Source: Nelumbo lutea (lineage: Eukaryota > Streptophyta > Magnoliopsida > Proteales > Nelumbonaceae). Taken from it: a stretch of DNA of 64,000 nucleotides. The position numbers and the translations under genes are program-made. Below are positions 48,375 to 58,993 of this stretch, in pieces. The stretch's first letter is position 1. Every line of letters starts with the position of its first letter. The notes below the pieces were generated by a model. That model was not told the DNA's origin and made no database searches. It was given only the letters and a program-made list of their open reading frames with translations. The stretch covers positions 16,550,499 to 16,614,498 of the forward strand of contig JAKGHH010000006.1 in NCBI GenBank assembly GCA_022828595.1, given 5' to 3'.

Positions 48375-49538
48375 TTTATCACTCTCTGCATCACCAAAAT
48401 TGGGTCCACATCAAAACTAAGTCTGACATTCATCCACCATCAGAATATCACAGGATATACCTATAGCGAGGAAAGAATGCAACAATGAGTACTACAACCA
48501 TGGATTCAGAGGGAGTTGCAGGCTGTCCTTGGTGACTCAGATCCCTCAATTATTGTCCATCTGGCTACATCTCTTTGGTTGGCAGGTCTTGAAGATAAGC
48601 TTAACTCTCCTCAGGAACGCCTTGGTGTTAATGAGTTTGTTAAACAAGAGAAATGCACTCTTCTCTGAAAAGGGGATTAAGGGATTGCAGGAGTGGATAC
48701 AAAAGAATCTATTTCTCCTTGGGATATAGTTGTTGAAATTCCTGAAGGAACTTTTTTTTTTTTTTTGAGAAAAGGTAAATATTCTTTTGAAAGTGGGAAA
48801 GCTGGGTTTTTGGTTTATAGAGTTCTACTGTATTCTCATGTTAGCCAGATAATAATATCCTGCAAGTTCAACAAAGTTCCAAACAATAACAAGACAAACC
48901 CACTGATAAACATACATGATGAGAGCAAACAAGTTTTGCTCATCTCCTGCAAAACCTCACCTTACAAACTCTAGTTTGTTGTAGAGTTTCAGGCAATCCA
49001 GATAATTAGGGAAACTCAATTATTTTAACCAGCAACAGGGAGAGCAGGGCTCCTGTTAGGTTGAATTTTAAGAGGCAGCAACAACACAAGGCCAGAAGCA
49101 AGAGAAGAGATGCTTACTCCTTACGATCCAAATCGAGTAACTCAGCAACTGACTATGACCATGCAACAAGCTTAGGGTTGTCTACTTCAGCCCAAGGGGA
49201 CACCTTTGTGTAGCAAACATGTAATAATACCTGGAAACCAAAACAAAGAGAAAATGCATCAGCAAAATGTATGCATAAATAAATTAACTTGCAATATATC
49301 TTTTTATTGACTAGTTCACATGTATCCAGGCTGACATTTAGCAAATGTATAAAAAGCCAATCGGCAGAAATAAAGAGAAGGTCAGTTGTTTATTGACAAG
49401 TTCATATATCACATGTCTCCAAGCTGACTGTGTACGGGATATACAGAAAGGCCATCATCAGAAAATTAAGAGTAGGCGAATCAAAGTCCAGACCAACAAA
49501 CTACTACTAGCTATGATCACATCAAAATAAGTAACTGT
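48375..49538. other. LINE tail and unassigned DNA
   Basis: 48375-48740 may still belong to the LINE (short frames with ELQAVL-like words), but I see no RNase H motif. A run of T at 48752-48766 follows. The minus-strand frame ending at 49153 has an acceptor-like TTTCCAG and a short protein-like reading (LLHVCYTKVSPWAEVD) that I do not recognise. No gene is claimed. Confidence 0.3.
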
Positions 49539-50251
49539 TCGAGAAAATGGGGTCACTATAACTTTGGAGGAGAAGCTCTGAGATGCGTCTGAAGACACTG
49601 TTTTTAGAAGGTTATTTGCCCCCACTTAGTTTTACTGAGTTTGTTGTTGGGTTACAGGCAAATTCTTTTCCAAGATACAATAAAGCCTTGGGCAAGAATC
49701 TGCAACCGACAAAGTTGAAGTGTTTCCAAAGAAACCTTCTATGAGACTGTAGCAAACCGGACTGAGAGAGAGAGAGAGAGAGTGAGTGAATTTCGAAATT
49801 ATGTGTTTTGGAGTCTGATTCATGCTCTTTAAATAATTTGAGAAGAGATATGAAGAAAATGTAGGTGCTGGTTTAAAGAATGCACCTTAAACAGTCACAA
49901 TTTCAAACATTGTGACTGTTTAAAAAGTAGTTAACAGTTAGTGATTGTTAACTTTGAATTGTGCCTCTTGATCACACTTGATCGAATCGTGACCGTTGAT
50001 CTCATCAACGGTGATCAACGGTTAGCAATACACCAAAACCAAAGCTGCCCATCATGAGCAACGCAGGTGCAAGCAAAGTGCGCCTCTAAAGCGCCTCATT
50101 GCGTCGCACACACGCGTGGGACAAGTTCAAAACTGGGTTTTTTTATAAGAGAAAAAACTGATTTTCCAATCAAGTGTGCAGGTGCAATTTCTCATGTAAT
50201 TGACCAATCAAACCCATTGGATTTAATCTCTTATGAGATTAAAATCCAACA
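49539..50251 (-). repeat. 3' LTR of copia C
   Basis: The LTR is about 713 bp and homologous to 54751-55532. It lacks about 120 bases present in the other LTR (break at GCGTG-GGACAAG near 50117, flanked by a short GTG identity). A GA microsatellite is found at 49765-49782. Confidence 0.85.
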
Positions 50252-50964
50252 ATCCCCCACATTGGTTGATCAATTACACAGTTTCCTCTCAATCCAAACT
50301 ACTATGACACAATTATGCATACAAAAGGTGTTTATCAACGTAAACCTATTGTTAATATAGTTATCTCAGAGCCTTGTCAAAGTTATTGGTGGTAAGACCT
50401 TAAACCAATTACTCTCAAGACAGATCGGAGACACCTATACACACAAAAATGTCCAGTCTCTGCAAAAGTTTCAAGTTTTGCTTAGCACTGTTATGGCCAT
50501 GTGCTTCTTTCCTGGTTTCATGAACAATCCCGAGAGCAAACCCAAACCCTCATGAGAAGCGGCACCACTTCTATATTCACATAGGTGAAGTTCCACTATG
50601 TGCTCAATTATTTGACACATTTCCGAACTTCATTAAGAGTTTATCTCAACCTCTCATTATAACGAACATCACTGTTTATGTTGTGATGGAAAATTTCTCA
50701 ATGTCAGTGCTAATAGTCACATTGCTGTAACTTGTTGTTACCCATTAAACCCAATACTGATGGTTTTCAGTTCAGGTTGGATTACCATTACAGGTGACTA
50801 AGTAAAAGGTTTTAATATCATCTCTTTGGTTGTCATTCTTACCAATTCTCTAGCCAAGCCCTTGGTAAGAGGATCGGCCAAGTTGCCTAACATAGGTTAT
50901 AGTGATGACTCCATCTTGAAGTAGTTGCCTAACAAATTCATGTCTCAGACTTATATGTCTGGAC

Positions 50965-51306
50965 TTACCATTGTAGGTACCACTGTAGGCCTGTTGACAG
51001 AGTTGCTTCACTATCACAGTAAATGGAAATTTGAGGCATAGGACTAGGCCAAAGTTTTATATCCAATAATAAATTTCTAATCCACTCAGCCCATTTTCCA
51101 GCAGCCGCTAAGGCTATGAATTCGGATTCCGTGGTCAAGTGAGATATATAAGTTTGTCTCTTGGATGCCCATGAGATTGCACCCCCACCAAGGACGAAAA
51201 TCCATCCAGATGTGGACTTGTTATCTCCATTATCGGTAATCCAACATGCATCGGTGTACCCTTCTAGTACAGCTGGATAATCACAATAAAACAAACCAAG
51301 TTCCAA
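50965..51306 (-). pseudogene. copia C RNase H
   Basis: The 113-residue frame shows [41 protein letters not shown] and IYCDSEATL, with the acidic residues of the Ty1/copia RNase H kept (TDA, ESEF, CDS). It ends in a stop (QWYLQW) before the expected tail motif, which lies in another frame. Confidence 0.85.
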
Positions 51307-51345
51307 GGTTCTCTTGAGATACCCAAGAACTCTCCCAATTGCCTT

Positions 51346-52770
51346 CTAGTGCTCTACATCGGGATTACTTGTAAACTGACTGAGTTTACTTACTGTAAAT
51401 GCAATATCAGGTCTGGTACAAAGCATAGCATACATCAAGCTTCCTACAACACTAGCATACTCAAGTTGTGCAATTGCTCTACCATTATTTTTTACTAGCT
51501 TTATACTATAATCGTATGGCATGCTATATTCTTTAAACCCTAAATGCTTAAATTTTTCAAGTACTTTCTCAATATAATGTGATTGGCTTAATGCATAGCC
51601 CCTACTATGCTTTTTAACTTTTTTTCCCAATATGGTATATACTTCTCCTAAATCTTTTATCTTGAAGACAGAGGATAAGTAGTTTTTAGTTTCATTTATG
51701 CCAATCATATTTGTACCCACAATAAGCATATCATCAACATAAAGGCACACAATTACTCCATAATTTTCAGTGAATTTTGAGTAGATGCATCTATCAGTAT
51801 TATTATGTTTAAAATCAAAAGTTATGATGCAAAAATCAAATTTCTCATGCTACTGTTTAAGTGCTTGTTTTAATCCATATAGTGATTTATCCAGTTTACA
51901 GACTTTCTTCTCGTTTCTAGGAAGAACAAATCCTTCTAGTTATTCCATATAAACCTCTTCATTTAAATCACCATTTAAGAAAGTGGTTTTGACATCCATT
52001 TGGTGAATAGATAAGTGATAAATGGATGCTAATGCTATGAGGGTTCTAATAGAAGTTGTTCTAGCCACTGGTGCATAGATGTCAAAGTAATCAATCTCTT
52101 CCTTTTGACTAAATCCTTTGGCTACCAATCTAGCCTTAAAAGTTTGTACAGTTCCATCAGTGTTGTATTTTCTTCTAAACACCCATTTGCATTTTATTGG
52201 TTTTGATCCTAGAGGCAGATCTACTAGTACCCATGTGTTATTTGACATTATTAAATCCATTTTATCATTTATAGCTTCCTTCCAAAAGGCATCATGTCTA
52301 AAGGTCATGGCCTTACTATAGGTTTTTGGATCATTTTCAATGTTTAGGACAATAGGTATTTTATTTAAAATCTTCTCTTTATCAGCCTCAACCAAAAATA
52401 CAATTGAATGAGTAGAGATAAAATATGAACTTAAGTGTTTCTCTGTTCTTTGTCTTTGACTTATTCTAAGTCCTATTGTAGGTGTTACAGTTGTGTCATT
52501 TCTTCTTTCAGTCTCATTATCATCAACAGGTATTGAGATCTGAGTTTCTCTGTCATTTTCTATGGATTCATTTTCTATAAATTCAGAACACAATTTATTT
52601 TCAAAGAATTCAACATCTTTAGTTTCAATTATTATATTGGACTCTAAGTCTAGAAGCCTATAGGCCTTGCTATGTTCTACATATCCAACAAACATACTTT
52701 TCTTAGCTCTGAGTCCTAATTTGGTTCTTTTAGGATCTTGAACTTTATAATATGCTAAGCACCCCCACAC
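51346..52770 (-). pseudogene. copia C reverse transcriptase
   Basis: The long frame 52770-51940 starts in the integrase C-terminal region (GCLAYYKVQDPKRTK, VGYVEHSKAYRLLD) and runs into the reverse transcriptase (NNTWVLVDLP, FKARLVAKGFSQKE, MDVKTTFLNGDLNEEVYME). It breaks at 51939 (a TAA directly after YME). The frame 51750-51346 then carries YVDDMLIVG, the active-site box, and RPDIAFTV. The missing piece between them is present in other frames. Confidence 0.88.
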
Positions 52771-52797
52771 TTTTAGTTATGCTAAATTAGGTTTTCT

Positions 52798-53532
52798 TCA
52801 TGTCCATAATTCATATGGGCATTTGTTATTTACTCTAGAAACAATTATGTTATGTAAATGACAGGCTATTAGGAGTGCTTCCCCCCACAGGTTTAAAGGT
52901 GCATTAGCTTTTAACAACATGCAGTTTATCATTTTTGTAAGTGTTATATTTTTCCTTTCAGTCAGGCCATTCTGTTGAGGGGTATAGGGAGCAGAACACT
53001 GATGTATTATTCCAAATTCTTCATAAAAATAATTAAACTCATTTTTAAAGTATTCAACACCCCTATCACTTCTAATGATTTTAATTTTCTTTTCTAGTTG
53101 ATTTTCAACTTCAGTCTTATATAGTTTAAACATGTCAAAGGCTTCATCCTTAGTTCTCATAAGGTAGACATAGGTGTACCTAGAAAAGTCATCTATAAAT
53201 GTTATGAAATATCTCTTACCTCCTCTAATTAATACACCATTGAGTTCATAGATGTCAGAATGGATTAGTTCTAGAAGTTGAGAATTTCTCTCAACACTAG
53301 GGAAAGGTTTCTTAGGCATTTTAGATTTTACACATATTTCACATTTTTCAGTTGATTTATTACTGTAAGCAATTATATCAAGTTTGTTCATGTTCTTTAT
53401 GGATTTAAAATTCAAGTGTGCTAATCTACCATGCCATAAAGAGAAAAAATCAACAATATAAGTATAAACTTTTCCTTCATTAATACTTAATTTGAACATA
53501 CCATTATAACCATATCCCTTTCCAACAAACAT
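52798..53532 (-). pseudogene. copia C integrase, catalytic triad intact
   Basis: The 244-residue open frame has the pre-integrase zinc-binding set (WHGRLAHLNFKS ... CEICVKSKM). It also has the three catalytic acids in their family setting: IHSDIYE, RSDRGVEYF and GLTERKN. The stop-free core is longer than in copia A or B, but gag and the reverse transcriptase upstream and downstream are in other frames, so the polyprotein is broken. Confidence 0.88.
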
Positions 53533-53549
53533 CCCATTCTTGGATATGA

Positions 53550-54726
53550 TTAGTTTGTCGGATCAAAGACAACTTTGAATCCCCTCTTACAAACAAGATT
53601 TACTAAGACCAAGTTCTTTCTAATGTCAGGAACATGGAGAACATTCAAGAGAGTCAATGTCTTTCTGGATGTGAAGTTCAACTCTACGCTGCCTCTTCCA
53701 GTAACTTTGGCACATGTTTGGTTTCCCATCTGTACCTCGTAGCCATTAGTCACTTCTTCATGTCTTGAACAAAGACTTGTCTTTGCAAATATGGACTGTG
53801 GCGCCTGAATCAAACAACCATCCAGAAGACGATTCTGCCATGTTGACTTCAGTAATCATGGCCACGAGATTGTTTTCTACCATGTTTGCAGACTTGGTTC
53901 CGCCTTTCCGCTGTCGGCAGACTTGGGCATAATGCCCCTTCTTTCCACAAACATAGCATGATCATTTCTTATTGTTGCTCTTCTTGAAGTTCTCGTCCTT
54001 CTTCTTTACTTGTAATGCAGGGTCAGTCTTCTTCGATCTGTTTTCCACAAAATTGACCTTAGAGTTCAGCATACTGGTCAAGGTCTTATCCCTTCTGTCT
54101 CTAATTCGAGACTCTTCTTCAATACGAAGGTATTGCTGAATTTGCTCCAATGTAAGTTTTTTAGCCTTGTGCAGAAGCTTCTTCCTGTAATCCTTCCAAG
54201 AGGATGGAAGTTTGGCAATGATTGCTCCCACTTGGAAAGATTCATGAATGATGATGTTAAGGAATCAAATTTTGTTGACTATCACTTGTAGTTCATGAAC
54301 TTGCTCCAGTATGGGTTTATGGTCGTTCACGGTGAAGTCAAAGTATTTTGCAATAAGATATTTATTCGTACTTGCTTCTTGCACCTTGTATTTGAATTCC
54401 AGGGCCTTCCAAATTTCTTTTGGAGATGTAAGTTCTTTGTAGAAGTTGTAGAGTCGGTCTGATAAAGCATTCAATATGTGTCATCGGCACAGAAGTGAGT
54501 CATCTTCTCATTTTGCTCTTTCCTTTTTTAGCTTCTCTGAGTCTTTGTCAGTGGGTTTAGGAAGTGATTGCAGATTCGTGTTCAGCAGATAGTATAGCTT
54601 CAATGTGGTTAGAAAGAAGATCATCTTGTCTTGCCATCGGCTGAAATTTGCTCCATCGAACTGGTCTAGTCGAACAAGATCTTGGTTCATCATCTTGATC
54701 GAAGTCATGCTTGCTTCTACCTCCAT
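53550..54726 (-). pseudogene. copia C gag, zinc knuckle and protease
   Basis: Gag begins at ATG 54726-54724 (MEVEASMTSIKMM) with LDQFDGANFSRWQDKM. It continues in 54474-54265 (LYNFYKELTSPKEIWKALE) and 54231-53962 (AIIAKLPSSWKDYRKKL). At about 53966-53925 is the knuckle CYVCGKKGHYAQVC. The protease DSGAT motif lies near 53810 in a frame shifted from the main one (53813-53550). The stops and shifts are small. Confidence 0.85.
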
Positions 54727-54750
54727 TGCAAAATAACATTCTAAAATTAT

Positions 54751-55532
54751 TGGAGAAGATGGGGTCATTGTAACTTTGGAGGAGAAGCTCTGAGGCGCGT
54801 CTGAAGACACTGTCTTTAGAATGTTATTTGCCCCCACTCAGTTTTACTGAGTTTGCTGTTGGGTTACAAGAAAATTCGTTCCCATGATACAACAGAGCCT
54901 TGGGCGAGAATTTGCAACCAGCAAAGTTAAAGTGTTTCCAAAGAAACCTTCTGTGAGACTGTAGCAGACCAGACAGAGAGAGAGAGAGAGAATTTTGAAA
55001 TTATGTGTTTTGGAGTCTGATTCATGCTCCTTAAATAATTTGAGAAGAGGTATGAAGAAAAGGTAGGTGCTGGTTTAGAGAAGGCACCTTAAACAGTCAC
55101 AATTTCAAACATTGTGACTGTTTAAAAAGTAAACTTTGAATTGTGCCTCTTGATCACACTCGATCAAATGGTGACCGTTGATCTCATCAACGGTGATCAA
55201 AGGTTAGTAATGCACCAAAACCAAAGCTGCCCATCGTGAGCCACGCGGGTGCAAGCAAAGTGCGCCTCATTGTGCCGCACACACGCGTGCACGCGCGTTG
55301 CGCAGTATCAAATCCCCATACTCTCCTCTACTAATTCTATGGAGTGTAAATCAGCTCCTATTGAAATACTGAAAACAAAACTTATAATTTTCCAATGTGG
55401 GACAAGTTCAAAACTGGGTTTTTTTGTAAGAGAAAAAACTGATTTTCCAATCAAGTGTGTAGGTGAAATTTCTCATGTAATTGACCAATCAAACCCATTG
55501 GATTTAATCTCTTATGAGATCAAAATCCAACA
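54751..55532 (-). repeat. 5' LTR of copia C
   Basis: The LTR is about 782 bp and homologous to 49539-50251. A GA-rich microsatellite occurs at 54975-54991, matching the one in the other LTR. It ends CCAACA on the plus strand at 55532. Confidence 0.85.
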
Positions 55533-56368
55533 GGAAGGAAGAACCTCAGACCATCCCCGTGTTAGGATTGCTCTTGCAATCCTTGCAACCATCTCCATGC
55601 CGTAACCCCATTAGCAACCATATGCTCCTAAGGTTCTTCAAGAATAAGGTAGATTATGGTCGAATCCACGGCGGTTCGGGCAGCGATGTTTGCCCCAAGA
55701 TGAAGTCATTTTGGGCGAAGATCCCAGTGGTCCGAGCGGTAATGTTTGCCGTTAGTAGAAAAAAAACTTAAAAAAAAAAAACAACTAAGATGGAAAATTA
55801 TTAAGGAAGAAGAAACATGAGGTTACATGCAATAGTGTAGGCCGGAAACTGCTGGAAGAGAAAGAGGGAGGGAAGAGATAGAAAATGGAAAGGGGAAAGA
55901 GAGAGCATCGGAAGGAAGAAACTGAAAGAACTAATAACCTTTACTCCCATCATAACCATTAAACATTCCCAAACGCCAATAGTGTAGGCTGGATCCGTCA
56001 ATAAAGAAAGAGGGAGGGAGGAGACAGAAAATGAAAAGCAGAAAGAGAGAGCGCCAGAAGGAAAAAACTGAGAGACTGAAAAAGGGGGAAAGAAGGAAGG
56101 GTTGTGTTGTGTCTATCATAACGTATAAGAAAAGATAGAGCGTTAAAGAAGGAAGCAGAGAGAGAGTGCAAGACATTACACTATAGGCTGTGCCTGATAG
56201 ACTGCCATAACGCAGAGAGGAGAAAGGAGGAAGACAGAGAAAGAGTGTGAGACATTACATACACACAGGCTTAGTGGCACAGGGCATTGCTTGCCAGATC
56301 TACACACAACTGCCAAAAGAGAAAGAGGAAAGAGAGAGTGTCGGAAGGAACTTTTGTTAAGTTGGTTA
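55533..56368. repeat. purine-rich degenerate tandem repeats
   Basis: From about 55800 a unit that starts AATAGTGTAGGC (55831, 55978) and runs into GAAAGAGGGAGGG and AGAGAGAGC recurs with a period near 147. A looser third and fourth copy lie at about 56150-56340. On the plus strand the region is almost pure A and G. No coding potential except the frame that opens at 56369. 55533-55800 is unassigned. Confidence 0.65.
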
Positions 56369-56518
56369 ATGGCAACTCATCACTGCGTATATGGGATTCC
56401 TGCTCCTCCTCCTCTTACTGTAGTAGGGGAGGGATTCTGTGTTCCTTACCCTATAGATTTGATAGTGAACAAGAAGATCATTGGATTTTCTGATGCCTAC
56501 TTTGAGGTGATGGATGTC
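56369..56518 (+). pseudogene. LURP-one-related protein, N-terminal fragment
   Basis: Fifty codons from ATG 56369 match the start of plant LURP-one-related (LOR, DUF567/Tubby-like fold) proteins: PLTVVGEGFCVPYPIDLIVNKK, IIGFSD, YFEVMDV. The family continues with a N-G-N-x-x-F-K-V-K segment that is absent here. Instead the reading runs into the tandem repeats at 56519, so an exon was cut and joined to repeat DNA. LOR proteins are about 200 residues. One member, LURP1, takes part in defence responses in Arabidopsis. Confidence 0.7.
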
Positions 56519-57075
56519 ATGTCAATGGAAACAACCTCCTGCTCCAAATCGATAGTAGCCTTTGAATCCTCCAAAAGAAAAGGCTCATGCATGATTCTAC
56601 ACGCATTTGGAAACCTCTTAGTTGCTTGCCAGATCTACATGTGTCGAGCATTTGGGGGCAACCATACACCCCCAAATGCTTTAAGTATATAGTAGATAAT
56701 AGATAATGTCAATGGAAACAACCTCCTACTCCAAGTCGACGATAGCCTTTGGAGCCTCTAGAAGAAAAGGCTCATGCGTGATTCTACATGCATTTGAAAA
56801 CCGCTTAGCTGCTTGCCAGATCTACATGTATTGAACATTTCGGGGGCGACTGTACACCCCCCAAATGCTTTAAGTATATAATAGATAATGTCAATGGAAA
56901 CAACCTCCTGCTCCAAGTTGACGGTAGCCTTTGGAGCCTCCAGAAGAAAAGGCTCATGCGTGATTCTACATGCATTTGGAAACCTCTTAGCTGTCAGCCA
57001 GATCTACACGTGTCGAGCATTTGGGGGGTGACCGTACACCCCCTAAATGCTTTAAGTATATTGTAGATATAAGAT
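56519..57075. repeat. three tandem copies of a 185-bp unit with hairpin
   Basis: Units start GTCAATGGAAACAACCTCC at 56521, 56708 and 56890, periods of 187 and 182. Each contains an internal inverted repeat, best in unit 1: CATTTGGGGGC at 56649-56659 and ACCCCCAAATG at 56669-56679. The copies differ by about 10 percent. They also contain TTGCCAGATCTACA, a phrase that occurs once upstream at 56291, outside the array. Confidence 0.9.
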
Positions 57076-57562
57076 AAGTATAATGATAGTAATTTTCAAT
57101 CATTGTAATGTATAATTAATACAATTATTAGCAAGGCATTAATTAATATAGTATAATTAAAGCATTACTATTATAAATAATAAATAATTAATCATGAATA
57201 GTTATTTAAATTTATAACAAAAATAATAGTAATATCTGAAAATAACTACAAATAATTAATTTATTAATAAATTACTATTAGTATTTATTAATAAATTATT
57301 ATCAATATTTTCTAAAAATTTTAGTAATTGATTGTTGGTAATTATTACATTTCTAAAAATTATAATTACGATTTCAGATAATTATTGATTAATTTTATTT
57401 GAATATAAAATATATTTTAGTTTAATTTTGCGAAATTATGGAAAATTTATTGATTATTCAACCAATATATAATTCTTGAAAATTAATAATTGATTATGCA
57501 TATGGATGGAATTTACTATATCCTTTTGATCCTTTTTACCAGCAAGTTAGAAATTGGGTTTT
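57076..57562. other. AT-rich DNA
   Basis: Almost only A and T with TTAATTAAT and ATTATTA words. No gene. It may act as a scaffold attachment region, but composition alone cannot show this. Confidence 0.4.
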
Positions 57563-57590
57563 CCCATGCATCACACGGGTCCTCGCTAAT
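57563..57590 (+). mobile_element. Helitron-like 3' end, decayed
   Basis: CCCATGCATCACACGGG has the typical Helitron stem with two CpG sites changed to CpA. It is followed seven bases later by CTAA and T (family CTAG-T). Directly after this, TCTATATATAATAAAAT (57594-57610) resembles a Helitron 5' end, so a second, head-to-tail element may start there. No Rep/helicase is seen. Confidence 0.45.
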
Positions 57591-58460
57591 ATTTCTATAT
57601 ATAATAAAATTGGACAATCCATGTCAGCAAGTCTCTCATTTGAGAGAAGCTATTAATCTATTTTCTCCATTTTTTGTATTTTCCCATTTTCTTTTGTTTT
57701 AAAAATATAAAAAGGTAATCATTACCTATTTTGATTAGACTAATAAAGTTGCACACTATTAGAGAGATACCTTGGGATTTTCTAAGGCCTCTTATTTTAG
57801 GGATAAGTGGATTGTAATCCATCTCAGAAATCTGAAATTGCAGCCCCTTCCTAATCTACTAGTAGCCCCCCTATGAACTACATCATACGCATGAATTTGG
57901 CATCAATCCATGGGTAGGATTAAGTCCACCCCTAGAAATCTTAACTCCACCCTAGGGGTGGACTGAACTATAAAAAGCCCCCTTATTTAATGCATGTTAT
58001 TATTATATATAAAAAAGATTTTTAAGAGATAAAGAGAAAGAGAAATACAATATGATAAAGCAAAATATTAATAAGTCAAATAATATAAATAGTTTGAGGT
58101 GAAATAATCAAATGTAAAACAACAAAAATGAAAAATATCATTCACTAAACTTCACTAAAAACTAATATATATTAACAAAACTTGTTAAAAATTGAAAACA
58201 CTGTAAAAGTCAAACTTAGTAATAGGAAATTTAAATAAAATTCAACTAATAAAATTAAAAACATTTCAATTCCACTTAAAATCAAACTTAATAAACATTG
58301 ATAAAAATAAGAAATTTAAATACAGAAATTTATTAATTGATAGTCTTAATAATATTATAATTTAAATATGGGTTTGATATATTGCAAATAGAACTTGTGT
58401 TCTTTTTTATTTTATTAGATAACTTTGTATTAATATATTTTTAATTAATTAATTAATAAT
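57591..58460. other. AT-rich DNA with a dispersed repeat
   Basis: 57840-57985 resembles 16790-16915 (shared GCCCCC, GGCATCAATC/GACATCAATC, GGATTAAGTCC/GGATTCAGTCC). The rest is AT-rich with no coding potential. Confidence 0.4.
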
Positions 58461-58648
58461 ATTGTTAAAATTAATAATTTTTATGAGTTGAGACATTTAT
58501 TGTGCATAGTGCCCAAACTACACAAGAGACTTATATAAAGTAGAAGATCCACTAAAATGATATAAAGTTAAACGGGTCTATGTTGACCTATTTCTAAAAG
58601 CGGTTAGCCGTAAGGTATGATACATGACATACAATGATGATGATGATG

Positions 58649-58712
<64 letters not shown>

Positions 58713-58913
58713 TAATAATAGTAATAGTCATATTAATATTGTTAAAATTAATAATTTTTATGAGTTGAGACATTTATTGTGCATAGTGCCCAAACTACAC
58801 AAGAGACTTATATAAAGTAGAAGATCCACTAAAATGATATAAAGTTAAACGGGTCTATGTTGACCTGTTTCTAAAAGCGGTTAGCCGTAAGGTGTGATAC
58901 ATGACATACAATG

Positions 58914-58976
<63 letters not shown>

Positions 58977-58993
58977 GTAATAGTCATATTAAT
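58461..58993. repeat. 277-bp tandem duplication containing (AAT)n
   Basis: Copy 1 (58461-58737) and copy 2 (58738-58993) are nearly identical in their first 170 bases. Each ends in an (AAT) microsatellite: about 58650-58710 with a preceding (GAT)5, and 58913-58975 without the GAT part. The polyasparagine reading of the microsatellite is not a protein. Confidence 0.92.

Larger units (their letters stand above)
49539..55532 (-). mobile_element. copia-type LTR retrotransposon (copia C)
   Basis: On the minus strand: 5' LTR 55532-54751, gag (54726-53962), zinc knuckle and protease (53970-53550), integrase (53532-52798), reverse transcriptase (52770-51346), RNase H (51306-50965), purine tract (complement of 50252-50262), and 3' LTR 50251-49539. 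LTRs begin TGTTGGATTTT. The inner LTR edge is approximate (TGGAGAAG/TCGAGAAA). The usual initiator tRNA-Met primer site is not found in the 25 bases between the LTR and the gag ATG, and the flanks give no matching duplication. Damage is lighter than in copia A: the integrase triad is complete. Confidence 0.9.

Noticed and set aside
49153..49344. Minus-strand exon-like reading LLHVCYTKVSPWAEVD after an acceptor-like site
   Set aside because: I could not match it to any family, and it has no partner exon. Left as unassigned.
58624..58815. Open frame of about 30 Asn residues
   Set aside because: It is the reading of an (AAT)n microsatellite inside a tandem duplication, not a gene.
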